From Fontivita pretiosa (GTDB lineage Bacteria; Planctomycetota; Phycisphaerae; Tepidisphaerales; Tepidisphaeraceae): DNA of 64,000 nt. The stretch covers positions 744,001 through 808,000 of the forward strand of contig NZ_CP191258.1 in assembly GCF_050410795.1 (NCBI RefSeq), in the 5' to 3' direction. The notes beneath the pieces are model-generated. The model was not told where the DNA came from. It saw only the letters and a program-made list of their open reading frames with translations, and made no database searches. The translations under genes and the position numbers were made by a program. Of the stretch, positions 9,105 through 17,821 are shown piece after piece (position 1 is the stretch's first letter; the number at the start of each line of letters is the position of its first letter).

Positions 9105-10250
9105 ATGCCGACCTTGAACGCTCTGCTCGCCGCCGCCGATCCGCTTGATCACGTGCTGCCGCACGATGTGCACCTGCACATCGGACCATTCCAGCTCACC
9201 AATCACATGTTGATGGCGTTGGTGGCGGCGGTGCTGATGCTGGCGATTTTTCCGCCGCTGTTCCGCCGCCCGTTCGAGGACGCCCCACACGGCGCCCGCA
9301 ACTTCTTTGAGTCAATCCTGGAGTTCCTGCGCGTGGAGGTATTCCGCCCGGCGCTCAAGGAGCACACCGACCGCTTCGTCCCGTTCCTCTGGACCCTGTT
9401 TTTCTTCATCCTCTTCTGCAACCTGCTGGGGCAGATCCCCATCGCGGAGATCATCACGATCATCACGGGCCGGCCATCGCACCTGGGCGGGACGGCCACC
9501 GGCAACCTCACGACCACCGGCGCGCTGGCGATCGTGGCGTTCCTGTTCATCCACGTCAATGGAATCTGGCAGGTGGCCTGGGCACTGATGAGTGGCACCT
9601 ACGGGCATCACCCGCATGAGGAGCATCATGAGGAGCACAGCGCCAGCGGGCAGCCGCCGCACGAGGCGGCGCACGACCTGGAGCACGTGCGCGGCGAGGC
9701 ACTGCCCGCCGACGTACCGGCCGATATCCGCGCTATCAGCAGGCCCACAGGCCATTATGAAGACGATGAGTTCGCGGGCCCGCACACCCGCAACGGCATA
9801 CGCCAGGGCGACGTCCATCACGACCACCCGCACGGCAAGGGGCTGAATCCCGTGGCGGCGCTGCTTCTGGCAGTGCCCCTGTATTTCTGGAACTTCGCCC
9901 CCCACCCGTTCAAGCCGGGGCCGGGGCAGTCGAAGCTGGCCTGGGCCATCGACGTGCCCATGTGGCTGGTGCTTCTGGCGCTGGAGCTGATCGGCGCGGT
10001 GATCAAGCCGTTCGCCCTGATGATTCGTTTGTTCGCCAACATGATTGCCGGGCACATTGTGCTGGCGGCGCTGGTGCTGCTGATTCCGGTGACCGCGGGC
10101 GTGATCGCGCAGATCGGCATCGGCGTGCCGGTCACAGCCCTGAGCCTGCTGATCCGATTGCTGGAATTGTTCGTCGCGTTCCTCCAGGCGTATATCTTCA
10201 CGTTCCTGACGACGCTGTTCATCGCGTCAGCCGTGGCGCCGGAGCACTAG
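9105..10250 (+). CDS. atpB: ATP synthase F0 subunit a, with a large His-rich insertion
   Basis: 381 residues, clearly longer than the usual 240-290. The C-terminal half has the ion-channel helices with the essential Arg (KPFALMIRLFANMIAGH) and the closing helix RLLELFVAFLQAYIFTFL. The N-terminal half has the usual helices FVPFLWTLFFFILFCNLLGQ and LAIVAFLFIHVNGIWQVAW. Between them, at about residues 165-247, lies a hydrophilic insert with some 15 His and many Asp/Glu (GHHPHEEHHEEH at one end, HHDHPHGKG at the other). The insert would form an extended loop between membrane segments. Fourteen bp downstream of the preceding gene in the operon. Confidence 0.95.
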   Translation: MPTLNALLAAADPLDHVLPHDVHLHIGPFQLTNHMLMALVAAVLMLAIFPPLFRRPFEDAPHGARNFFESILEFLRVEVFRPALKEHTDRFVPFLWTLFFFILFCNLLGQIPIAEIITIITGRPSHLGGTATGNLTTTGALAIVAFLFIHVNGIWQVAWALMSGTYGHHPHEEHHEEHSASGQPPHEAAHDLEHVRGEALPADVPADIRAISRPTGHYEDDEFAGPHTRNGIRQGDVHHDHPHGKGLNPVAALLLAVPLYFWNFAPHPFKPGPGQSKLAWAIDVPMWLVLLALELIGAVIKPFALMIRLFANMIAGHIVLAALVLLIPVTAGVIAQIGIGVPVTALSLLIRLLELFVAFLQAYIFTFLTTLFIASAVAPEH

Positions 10251-10481
10251 CCGACGCAAGTGGCCACTGACCGGCGGTCAGCGGCCAGCGAAGTGCGGAA
10301 TACAACAGGCCACTGGCAACGGACCACTGGCCACTGAGCTTGGCCCGCGAGCAGCCGACGCCCGGGCATAACTTGACTTAAGTTCGGCACAACATCATCC
10401 GCGTCGCCGCCTGGCCAACGTCGTTATCCGGCCGCGATGCGACGCACAGCCGCCGGAAACGCTCCGGCAGGAGATTGCACC
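10251..10481 (+). other. atpB-atpE spacer with GGCCACTG-type direct repeats
   Basis: A 231-bp spacer, long for an atp operon. It holds several near-copies of a CCACTGGCCACTG-like motif between about 10260 and 10340, then a small AACTT/AAGTT dyad near 10373-10387. No gene is supported. It may hold an internal promoter or stability element for the highly expressed c subunit. Confidence 0.5.
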
Positions 10482-10754
10482 ATGTTCGACTTGCTTGCAC
10501 AGCAGAGCACGATGTTCCCGGATCACGGAACGGCGATGCTCGGCATCGGGATCGGCATCGGGCTGATCGTCTGGGGCGCCGCCAAGGGAATCGGCCATCT
10601 GGCCGGTCAGGCGATGGAAGGCATCGCCCGTCAGCCGGAGGCCGGCGGGCGAATCGGCACCAACATGATCATCGCCGCGGCGCTGATCGAAGGCTTCACC
10701 TTCTTTGCGCTGGTGATCGCCCTGCTGATGAACAACAAAATCACGACCTTCTGA
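10482..10754 (+). CDS. atpE: ATP synthase F0 subunit c
   Basis: 90-residue hairpin of two membrane helices. The first has the Gly-rich GIGIGIGLIVWGAAKGIG, the loop has the conserved ARQPEA, and the second helix holds the ion-binding Glu in AALIEGFTFFALVIALLM. There is no Ser directly after the Glu and the helix-1 Gln/Pro signs of sodium-type rings are absent, so protons are the likelier coupling ion (an inference). The ATG at 10482 is preceded by GGCAGGAG at good spacing. It forms the rotor ring working against subunit a. Confidence 0.95.
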   Translation: MFDLLAQQSTMFPDHGTAMLGIGIGIGLIVWGAAKGIGHLAGQAMEGIARQPEAGGRIGTNMIIAAALIEGFTFFALVIALLMNNKITTF

Positions 10755-10859
10755 ATCGCCTGAAGCATCGGTGCGTCGCGGATGAACAGTCCGCGGCGCG
10801 CCTTTCGACCGGATCATAAGCGATCGGTCATTCCGTTGGACAGATTCGAGGTGAAGCGC

Positions 10860-11516
10860 ATGTGGATGCGAATCATGTTGATGCTGGTGCTGGGCAGCGG
10901 GCTGCTGCTGGGCAGGCCGGCGGGTGCAGCCGCCGCCGAAGAGCCGGGGCAGATCGCCCAGCATGGCCAGAGCGGTTCCCACGCAACCGAAGCCGCCCAC
11001 GAAAAGCCCGGGTTGTTGCCCGACCCGACCCAGGCGGAAACCTGGATGCAGGCGCTGTGGACCGTGATCATCTTCGTGGTGATGCTGGCGATCCTGTATC
11101 CGACCGCCTGGAAGAACGTGCTGGCCGGACTGAAGAAGCGCGAGGAGCGGATCCGCAACGACATTGCCGAAGCCGAGGCCGCGCGGGCGCGCGCCGAGGC
11201 CACGCTGCGGGAATACAACGCCAAACTCGCCTCCGCTGAAGACCAGATCCGACAGATGCTCGCCAACGCCACCCTCGAGGGGGAAAAGCTGGCTACTACG
11301 ATCCGCATGAAGGCGCAGTCCGAGGCCGAGGAGATCAAGGAACGCGCCAACAAGGAGATCGAAGCCGCGCGCGACGCGGCGCTGCGGGAAATCTACCAGC
11401 GCACCGCTGAGCTGGCCACCAGCATCGCCGAGAAGATTCTGCGGCGGAACCTGAATCCGGCCGATCAGCAGGAACTGGTACGTCAGAGCCTGGAGCAATT
11501 ACAGACGATTCGATAG
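10860..11516 (+). CDS. atpF: ATP synthase F0 subunit b
   Basis: 218 residues. Unusually, there is a signal-peptide-like segment at the N-terminus (MLMLVLGSGLLLGRPAGAAA) and a short His/Glu-rich stretch before the normal membrane helix (WTVIIFVVMLAILYPTAW). The long charged coiled coil of the stator stalk follows (KKREERIRNDIAEAEAARA onward). I chose the ATG at 10860 because GAGG at 10848-10851 is well spaced and it opens directly into the signal-like segment. A cleaved or double-spanning N-terminus is inferred. Works as the peripheral stalk between F0 and the alpha/delta head. Confidence 0.93.
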   Translation: MWMRIMLMLVLGSGLLLGRPAGAAAAEEPGQIAQHGQSGSHATEAAHEKPGLLPDPTQAETWMQALWTVIIFVVMLAILYPTAWKNVLAGLKKREERIRNDIAEAEAARARAEATLREYNAKLASAEDQIRQMLANATLEGEKLATTIRMKAQSEAEEIKERANKEIEAARDAALREIYQRTAELATSIAEKILRRNLNPADQQELVRQSLEQLQTIR

Positions 11517-11523
11517 CACAGTC

Positions 11524-11576
11524 GTCACGGGCGTCGGGGCCATGCCCGGTGCCTGGCGCAGCCGGACACCCGTGAC
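11524..11576. repeat. Imperfect inverted repeat between atpF and atpH
   Basis: GTCACGGG at 11524-11531 pairs with CCCGTGAC at 11569-11576 around a GC-rich loop that itself contains GGGGCCATGCCC. The flanking CCCGTGACACAG resembles other dispersed palindromes of this window (3161, 16641). It could fold in the operon mRNA between the b and delta genes. Confidence 0.55.
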
Positions 11577-11585
11577 ACAGCGAAT

Positions 11586-12152
11586 ATGCCCAAGACGATT
11601 CACCGATCACCGTTGGCCGTGGCCTACGCGACGGCATTGCTGGAAGTGGCGGCCGAGCAGCATACCGAGCAGCAGGTCGCCCAGGAGCTGAGCGACCTGG
11701 CGCAGGTCATCCGGGAAGACCGGGTTTTCGCGCTGTTCCTGCGCGATCCGGCGATCGCGCGCAGCGAGCGGGAGCAGGTGCTGGCGCGTGTTTTCGGCGA
11801 CCAGCTTTCGCCGCTGATCAATAACTTCCTGCGCGTGCTCAACGCCAGGGGGCGGCTGGGACTGCTGCCGGACGTCGCGGAGATCTACGAAGATCTGCTT
11901 GATGAAAGGCTCGGCAAGATCGAGGTGGATGTGACCGTGCCGCAGAAGCTGAGCGGCGAATTGCTTGAGGAGGTCCGCCGCCGAGTCAGTGCGGCACTGA
12001 ACAAGGACGCCGTGGTCTACCAGTATGTGGACGACTCGATCATCGGCGGGCTGGTGTTGCGAGTCCAGGACAAGCTTATTGACGCCAGCGTCAAGGCCCA
12101 GCTTGAAATGCTCAAGCGGCGACTGCTGGCCGCGGGTGCAACAGGCAAATGA
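11586..12152 (+). CDS. atpH: ATP synthase F1 subunit delta
   Basis: 188 residues, full length for the OSCP/delta family. N-terminal helical bundle (VAYATALLEVAAEQ, LSDLAQVIREDRVFALFL), then SPLINNFLRVLNARGRLGLL, and the C-terminal domain with the conserved end DDSIIGGLVLRVQDKLIDAS. It joins the stator stalk to the alpha subunits. It starts 69 bp after atpF, the gap being filled by the palindrome at 11524-11576. Confidence 0.95.
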   Translation: MPKTIHRSPLAVAYATALLEVAAEQHTEQQVAQELSDLAQVIREDRVFALFLRDPAIARSEREQVLARVFGDQLSPLINNFLRVLNARGRLGLLPDVAEIYEDLLDERLGKIEVDVTVPQKLSGELLEEVRRRVSAALNKDAVVYQYVDDSIIGGLVLRVQDKLIDASVKAQLEMLKRRLLAAGATGK

Positions 12153-12250
12153 AGCACGAGCACGTCCGGCTGCGACGCCGTCGCGCTGGCTGGTTCGTGT
12201 ACTGGCGGGAATGTGGAACTTGATCTGATCTGAACCGGAGAACCGACCCC

Positions 12251-13762
12251 ATGGCCATTAACGTTGCGGAGATTACCAGTGTCCTGAAGCGGGAGATCGC
12301 CAGCTTCGAGCAGAAGCTTCAGGTGACCGAGGTGGGTACTGTAATCGAGGTGGGCGACGGAATCGCCCGGATCTACGGGCTTCAGAACGCGATGGCCGCC
12401 GAGTTGCTGGAGTTCCAGAACGGAACCATGGGCCAGGTGTTCAACCTGGAGGAAGAGTCCATCGGCGCGGTGATCTTCGGCAATTACCTGGAGATCAAGG
12501 AGGGAGACACGGTCCGCTCCACCGGGCGGCTGCTGGAAGCGCCCGTCGGCGAAGCCTTGATCGGACGCGTGGTCAACCCGCTGGGCCAGCCGCTGGACGG
12601 TGGTCCGGCCATCCAGACCACCCAGACCCGCAAGATGGACATCGTCGCGCCCGGCATCGCCGAGCGACAGCCGGTCAAGGAGCCGCTTCAGACCGGGATC
12701 AAGGCCATCGACAGCATGATCCCCATCGGTCGCGGGCAGCGCGAGCTGATCATCGGCGACCGCAAGACCGGCAAGACCGCCATCGCTGTCGACACGATCA
12801 TCAACCAGAAGGGCAAGGGGGTGAAGTGCTTCTACGTGGCGGTGGGACAGAAGGAATCGACAGTGGCGGGGATCGTCGAAGTCCTCCGCGCGCACGGGGC
12901 GATGGATTACACGACGGTGGTGGTGGCCAGCGCAGCGGATCCGGCGCCGCTTCAGTACATCGCGCCCTACGCCGGCTGCGCGATGGCCGAGTACTTCATG
13001 TGGAAGGGCGAACACACGCTGTGCGTGTATGACGACCTGAGCAAGCAGGCCGCCGCGTACCGGCAGCTCTCGCTGCTGCTGCGTCGTCCGCCGGGCCGCG
13101 AGGCGTACCCCGGCGACGTGTTCTACCTGCACAGCCGACTGCTGGAACGCGCCGTCAAGCTCTCTGACGACAAGGGCGGCGGATCGCTCACCGCGCTGCC
13201 GATCATCGAGACGCAGGAAGGCGAGGTCTCGGCCTACATCCCCACCAACGTCATCAGCATCACCGACGGGCAGATTTACCTGGAGCCGGATTTGTTCTTC
13301 GCTGGCGTTCGCCCGGCCATCAACGTCGGCATCAGCGTCTCGCGCGTCGGTGGAAACGCGCAGACCAAAGCCATGAAAAAAATCGCCGGCTCGCTGCGGC
13401 TGGATCTGGCGGCCTATCGCGAGCTCGAAGCCTTCGCCCAGCTTGGCACCGAGCTTGACGCCGCCACCCAGCGCCAGCTCGACCGCGGGGCACGCCTCGT
13501 CGAGCTGCTCAAACAGCCTCAATACAAGCCCATGCCACTCGAACAGCAGGTCATGGTCATCTACGCCGGCACCAAGGGCTACCTCGACGATGTGCCGCTC
13601 ACGAGGATCCAGGAGTTCCAGAACAGCTTCCTCCAGTACGTCGATTCCAGCGCGCCACGCCTGCGCAGCGAGCTGGCCGACAAGAAGGACCTCACCGACG
13701 AGCTGGAGAACCAGCTCAAGCAGGTGCTGAGCGACTTCAAAGCCAAAGTGTGGAAGAAATAG
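12251..13762 (+). CDS. atpA: ATP synthase F1 subunit alpha
   Basis: 503 residues, normal length. Walker A is GDRKTGKTAIA; other conserved parts are GDGIARIYGLQNAMAAELLE, the ITDGQIYLEPDLFFAGVRPA stretch and the arginine-finger region GISVSRVGGNAQTKAMK. It forms the catalytic head together with beta, and carries the non-catalytic nucleotide sites. It is the last atp gene here: the genes for gamma, beta and epsilon that normally follow are absent, and the next gene is an FHA phosphatase. There is no obvious terminator hairpin with a T-run in the 150 bp after the stop. Confidence 0.97.
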   Translation: MAINVAEITSVLKREIASFEQKLQVTEVGTVIEVGDGIARIYGLQNAMAAELLEFQNGTMGQVFNLEEESIGAVIFGNYLEIKEGDTVRSTGRLLEAPVGEALIGRVVNPLGQPLDGGPAIQTTQTRKMDIVAPGIAERQPVKEPLQTGIKAIDSMIPIGRGQRELIIGDRKTGKTAIAVDTIINQKGKGVKCFYVAVGQKESTVAGIVEVLRAHGAMDYTTVVVASAADPAPLQYIAPYAGCAMAEYFMWKGEHTLCVYDDLSKQAAAYRQLSLLLRRPPGREAYPGDVFYLHSRLLERAVKLSDDKGGGSLTALPIIETQEGEVSAYIPTNVISITDGQIYLEPDLFFAGVRPAINVGISVSRVGGNAQTKAMKKIAGSLRLDLAAYRELEAFAQLGTELDAATQRQLDRGARLVELLKQPQYKPMPLEQQVMVIYAGTKGYLDDVPLTRIQEFQNSFLQYVDSSAPRLRSELADKKDLTDELENQLKQVLSDFKAKVWKK

Positions 13763-13878
13763 ACCGCCCGGTGGTGCATCATCAGCGAAGCTCTGGGCAC
13801 ACCGCATCAGCGGTCCGGGGGCCGGCCAGGGTGTGCGTCGTGCCAGGCTGATTCTCGCTTGCGCGTCCCACATTTGCC

Positions 13879-13908
13879 TTGTCCAGCCGGTTGTCGGCGG
13901 GATATGCT
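13879..13908 (+). promoter_or_regulatory. Probable promoter giving a leaderless transcript for the FHA phosphatase
   Basis: TTGTCC (13879-13884), an 18-bp spacer, and TATGCT (13903-13908). Only 6 nt separate the -10 from the ATG at 13915, so transcription would begin at or next to the start codon. Confidence 0.5.
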
Positions 13909-13914
13909 CAAGAC

Positions 13915-15624
13915 ATGTCCGCAGCCTCGTCCGCGGCGTCTGCGTTTGCACTTCAGGCCGGCGGTGCATCGGCGGCGTACCTGGTTCCCCTGGCCGGGCC
14001 GGCCATCCAACCGCTGCGGCTGGATCCTAAGCCCGGCGGGCTGGTGATGGGACGTCACGATGCCTGCGACCTTTGCCTGCCGCCAAATGCCGAAAAGGTC
14101 TCCCGCTACCACGCGCGATTTGATCACGATGGGACGCAATGGCGGGTGACGGACCTGGCCAGCCGCTGGGGAACCTTTGTCAACGGCATCCGCCTTCAGC
14201 CCGACGCCGAAGTCCCGCTGAGCGAAGGCGATCTCATTCGCGTCACGCCCTGGACGTTCGTGCTCAGCGCCACCGCCAGACCGCGCGCCATGCAGGCGCA
14301 CGATGATTCCGGGCACACGATGGTGCGAACGGTGCCGCAAGACTCGCCGGCGGCGAGGCAACCCCTGGCCGAGGCGCTGCTGGCACTGCTGCTGGAAAGC
14401 GCCGCGGCGATTCACTCGGCGGCGGACGAGAAGCAGTTGGCGAACCTGGTCATCGACGCCGCCATCCGCGGCACAGGGCTCCAGAATGCCGCTCTGCTTC
14501 GTCCCGTCGATGCCTCCGGCGGGATCGACATCATCGCCGCCCACTTCGTTCCCGCCGCCCAGGAACAGGGCATCAGCTTCAGCCGATCGCTCATCACCGC
14601 CGCCTCGCAGGGCGTGGTCGCGGAGATCGACGCGGCCATCGGTGGGGATATTTCGCAGTCCATGGTTCGCCTGCGGATCAGCTCCGCGATCTGCGTGCCT
14701 CTGATGCTGGGCAATACCGTCGCGGCCTATTTGTATCTGGATGCCCGCGGGTCGCTGATCCAGTCGTTGCGTCCCGGCTCCAGCGCCTTCTGCGTGGCGC
14801 TGGGACGCATGGCCAGCCTGGCGCTGGCGAATCTGAAGCGAATCGAGATGGAAAAGCGCGAGGCACGGATGCAGGCCGAGCTCAAGGCCGCCGCCGCCGC
14901 ACAGCAATGGATTCTCCCCAGGCGTCACGGGCAGCACGGGCCTTTCGTCACCATCGGCGAAAGCCGCCCCGGCGCCCACGTCGGCGGAGACTTCTTCGAT
15001 ATCATCCCCCTGTCAGACAAGCGGCTGGCCGTCGCCGTCGGCGATGTCGCGGGCAAGGGCATCTCCGCTTCCGTGCTCATGACCGCCACGCAGGGTTACC
15101 TGCATTCGGCGTTGACGCAACGCAACGACCCCGGCGAGGCGCTGAGCGACCTGACACGATTCGTCAACCCCCGCCGGCCGGAGAATCGATTCGTGACCAT
15201 GTGGGTCGGCATCTTCGACGCCGAGCGCGGCACGCTCAGCTATGTCGATGCCGGGCACAGCTACGCCATCCTTCAGCGCCAGGACGGGTCGTTCGAGCAA
15301 CTGGACAAGGGCGGCGGGCTGCCGATCGGGATCGATGGCGAATTCCGCTATAAGTCGGAGGTGGTCCGCATCTCCCCGGGCGACAAGGTGATGATCGTCA
15401 GCGACGGGATCATCGAACAGCTTGGATCGCACGAAAGTTCCGCCGGACCCACTGCGGCCAGCGGACTGCTGGAAAAGCAGCCGTTCGATCTGGCGGGATT
15501 GCAGAAGTCGATGGCCGGCGCCGGTCAGGACCCGGTCGCCGACCTGTTCAGCGCCGTCGTCCGCCACGCAGGCACACAGCAGCTTAGCGATGACGCCACC
15601 GCCGTGCTGGTCCAATGGGTCTGA
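13915..15624 (+). CDS. FHA-GAF-PP2C (SpoIIE-type) serine phosphatase
   Basis: 569 residues in three parts. An FHA domain (about 30-105) has the phosphothreonine-binding residues in MGRHDACD, VSRYHARF and FVNG. A GAF-like sensor follows (about 150-310; SSAICVPLMLGNTVAAYLYL). The C-terminal PP2C/SpoIIE phosphatase (about 330-569) has the metal-binding GAHVGGDFFDI, VGDVAGKG, YVDAGHSYA and VSDGIIEQ. It should read phosphorylated partners and dephosphorylate a Ser/Thr target such as an anti-sigma-factor antagonist; no such partner lies beside it. The ATG at 13915 is preferred to an upstream TTG because of the promoter spacing. It follows atpA by about 150 bp but probably has its own promoter. Confidence 0.9.
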   Translation: MSAASSAASAFALQAGGASAAYLVPLAGPAIQPLRLDPKPGGLVMGRHDACDLCLPPNAEKVSRYHARFDHDGTQWRVTDLASRWGTFVNGIRLQPDAEVPLSEGDLIRVTPWTFVLSATARPRAMQAHDDSGHTMVRTVPQDSPAARQPLAEALLALLLESAAAIHSAADEKQLANLVIDAAIRGTGLQNAALLRPVDASGGIDIIAAHFVPAAQEQGISFSRSLITAASQGVVAEIDAAIGGDISQSMVRLRISSAICVPLMLGNTVAAYLYLDARGSLIQSLRPGSSAFCVALGRMASLALANLKRIEMEKREARMQAELKAAAAAQQWILPRRHGQHGPFVTIGESRPGAHVGGDFFDIIPLSDKRLAVAVGDVAGKGISASVLMTATQGYLHSALTQRNDPGEALSDLTRFVNPRRPENRFVTMWVGIFDAERGTLSYVDAGHSYAILQRQDGSFEQLDKGGGLPIGIDGEFRYKSEVVRISPGDKVMIVSDGIIEQLGSHESSAGPTAASGLLEKQPFDLAGLQKSMAGAGQDPVADLFSAVVRHAGTQQLSDDATAVLVQWV

Positions 15625-15667
15625 GCCGGCCATTCGCTGCACAGTGCCGGCCGCGATGCAACTCAAT

Positions 15668-16534
15668 TCATCTGCTCAAACCGCTTTCGCCAAGCAGCAC
15701 GTTGTCGATCAGGCGGGTTGAGCCTACGCGAGCGGCAATCGCCAGCAGCGTCGGGCCGGTGATCACGTCCACAGGCTTGAGCGTGATCGGATCGACGGCG
15801 GCGACGTAGTCGATGCTGACCGGCACCCGCCCAAGGTTCCCCGGATCCAGCAGCGTGTTCTGCATCGTCGCCACCAGCCGATTCGCCTGCCGTACGCCCG
15901 AGTTGTATTCGCCCTGCGCCAGCATCAGTGCCCGGCTGATCGACAACGCCCGCTCACGCTCTTCGGGGGAAAGATACTGGTTGCGGCTGCTCAGCGCCAG
16001 GCCGTCTTTCTCCCGGACGGTCGGACATGCGACGATCTGGATGGGGAAATCCATCGCCTGAACCATCGCCGTGATGATCCGAAGCTGCTGGTAGTCCTTC
16101 TGCCCGAACAGAGCGATCTGCGGCTGGACGATATTGAAAAGCTTGGCCACAACCTGGCAAACCCCGCGGAAATGCCCTGGACGATGCTTGCCCTCCAGCA
16201 CGCTGGTCAGTTCCGGCAGATCGATGACGATCTGCGGCGTGTTTGGCGGATACATTTCCTCGGTGGAAGGGTTAAAGACCAGATCGACGCCCGCCTGCTC
16301 GCACTTTTTCAGATCCGCTTCCAGCGGGCGTGGATACCTGGCGAAATCCTCTCGCGGCCCGAACTGCGTGGGATTGACGAAGATGCTGACCACCACATGA
16401 GGCGCAAGCTCTCTGGCGCGACGGATCAGCGACATGTGCCCTTCGTGCAGCGCTCCCATCGTGGGCACGAACGCGACTTTTCCCAGCTTGCCCCGCTCGG
16501 CGCGGCAGTCACGAATGCTCTGAACGACAGTCAT
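15668..16534 (-). CDS. panC: Pantothenate synthetase
   Basis: About 288 residues. Joins pantoate and beta-alanine with ATP in the cytoplasm, the last step of pantothenate (coenzyme A precursor) synthesis. It has the nucleotidyl-transfer motif PTMGALHEGHMSLI, FVNPTQFGP, the pantoate-binding stretch RPGHFRGVCQVVAKLFNIV, FGQKDYQQL, and the KSKS-like LSSRNQYLS. The ATG at 16534 (MTVVQSIRD) fits the family; the frame opens at 16582. No other pantothenate gene is nearby. It converges with the phosphatase gene, ending 44 bp from it. Confidence 0.96.
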   Translation of the reverse strand: MTVVQSIRDCRAERGKLGKVAFVPTMGALHEGHMSLIRRARELAPHVVVSIFVNPTQFGPREDFARYPRPLEADLKKCEQAGVDLVFNPSTEEMYPPNTPQIVIDLPELTSVLEGKHRPGHFRGVCQVVAKLFNIVQPQIALFGQKDYQQLRIITAMVQAMDFPIQIVACPTVREKDGLALSSRNQYLSPEERERALSISRALMLAQGEYNSGVRQANRLVATMQNTLLDPGNLGRVPVSIDYVAAVDPITLKPVDVITGPTLLAIAARVGSTRLIDNVLLGESGLSR

Positions 16535-16640
16535 GGCATCCAAGCGTACAGTGGCCAGCCGCCGCGGTACAGCGCTGGGCACGCCTCAACATAGCCGGCG
16601 CGCGCCCGGGTCTGGGCAGCGGTTCGAGCAGCAGGCCACC

Positions 16641-16668
16641 CTGTGGCACGGGGGTCCCACCCGTGTGA
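16641..16668. repeat. Dispersed palindromic repeat, GTGGCACGGG type
   Basis: CTGTGGCACGGG (16641-16652) faces CCCGTG (16660-16665) around GGTCCCA. It closely resembles the palindrome at 3161-3181 in both sequence style and layout, pointing to a repeat family. It lies between the divergent-free pair panC and the TGS GTPase gene, both on the minus strand. Confidence 0.6.
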
Positions 16669-16790
16669 TGCCCGCCCGCACGTACAGGACGCCCGTAAGA
16701 CGACAGCCGCTGCCGGTACTGCGTTAGGCCTGGGCCAGGATGCCGATACACCGCGATCCGGGGTTCAACCCGGCCGCGTCTCTGTTGGCG

Positions 16791-17768
16791 CTATTGATGG
16801 ATCTCCACGATGTCCCTGTCATGCAGGATTTCGGTGCGGTGAACCTGCTGGCCGGCGAAACGACCGTCGCCCCAGATGCGCGCGAAGGTCATCTTCCGCG
16901 GCAGCTCCTGGTGAATCTCCCGCGCCAGATCCTCGACGGTGGAACCGATCTCCAATGTGAAGGGTTTGGTTTTGTCCACGGGCTTGCCCGGCTGTTTGGT
17001 GTAGACCCGCACCAGGCTCAGCAGTTGCCAGCAGCGTTCCAGCAGCCGGTCGAGTCCTTCTCCCGTCGCCGCCGAGACGGGCAAGACCTCCAGCTTCCCG
17101 GCATAAAGCTCCTGTAACGTCGCGACGGTTTGCTGCGGGGCCAGATCGATCTTGTTGGCCACCAGAATCGCGCAGTGCTGGTTGAAATCGCCGGGATCAA
17201 GCTGGTTGAGCGGAACCGAGCGCAGGACCAATCCTCGTCCGGCCAGCAGCGACGCGACCATCTCCGCCTGTTCCAGGGGATCTGCGGCTGCATCCACGAC
17301 AATCGCGATGATGTCGCTGTTGCGGATGGTACCCAGCAACCCGCCGGGAATGTGATCGGCGGTGAGGGGCGGAGTATCGACCAGCTCGATCTGCACATCC
17401 TGATACTGCGCCATTCCCGGCACGGGCAGAGCGGTGGAGAAGGGATAATCGGCGACCTTCACCGGGGCGTGTGTGGTGCGTGCGACGATCAGGCTCTTGC
17501 CGGTGTTGGGCGGGCCGACCAGCACCACCTGCCCCGCCCCGCCGCGCGGAACATGAAACAGATCGGTCCCTCTGGCGGGTTTGCGGGCGATCGCCTTGCG
17601 GAGCTGGCTGATCCTGCGCTTGATGTCGGCCTGGAGCTTTTCGGTTCCCTTGTGCTTGGGGATGGTGGCGAACATCTCCCGCAGCGCCTCAAGTCGTTGC
17701 TCGTCGGTGGTGGCGGAGCGGTAGCGTTGCTCGGCGCGTTCGTAGTCCGGTGTCAGATTCGCCGGCAT
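16791..17768 (-). CDS. Obg/DRG-like GTPase with C-terminal TGS domain
   Basis: About 325 residues. An N-terminal helical segment (about 1-80, RRISQLRKAIARK) is followed by a G domain: G1 GPPNTGKS, the switch region DYPFSTALPVPGM, G3 DTPPL, G4 NKID, G5 VSAATGEG. A TGS-like domain (about 245-325; KPFTLEIGSTVEDLAREIH and GRFAGQQVHRTEILHDRDIVEIH) ends the protein, the layout of DRG/Obg-related GTPases tied to ribosome or tRNA function. It is a full, intact gene. The start ATG at 17768 lies 7 nt from a perfect TATAAT, suggesting a leaderless mRNA. The frame stays open upstream but runs into the repeat at 17822. Confidence 0.9.
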   Translation of the reverse strand: MPANLTPDYERAEQRYRSATTDEQRLEALREMFATIPKHKGTEKLQADIKRRISQLRKAIARKPARGTDLFHVPRGGAGQVVLVGPPNTGKSLIVARTTHAPVKVADYPFSTALPVPGMAQYQDVQIELVDTPPLTADHIPGGLLGTIRNSDIIAIVVDAAADPLEQAEMVASLLAGRGLVLRSVPLNQLDPGDFNQHCAILVANKIDLAPQQTVATLQELYAGKLEVLPVSAATGEGLDRLLERCWQLLSLVRVYTKQPGKPVDKTKPFTLEIGSTVEDLAREIHQELPRKMTFARIWGDGRFAGQQVHRTEILHDRDIVEIHQ

Positions 17769-17775
17769 GCGCCGC

Positions 17776-17781
17776 ATTATA
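17776..17781 (-). promoter_or_regulatory. TATAAT -10 box 7 nt before the GTPase start
   Basis: A perfect TATAAT on the minus strand (17781-17776) ends 7 nt before the ATG at 17768. There is no clear -35. The spacing leaves no room for a ribosome binding site, so a leaderless transcript is likely. Confidence 0.5.
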
Positions 17782-17821
17782 CTCTGCCCCCGCCCACCCC
17801 CGCCCCATCGGCCAGCCCGGA

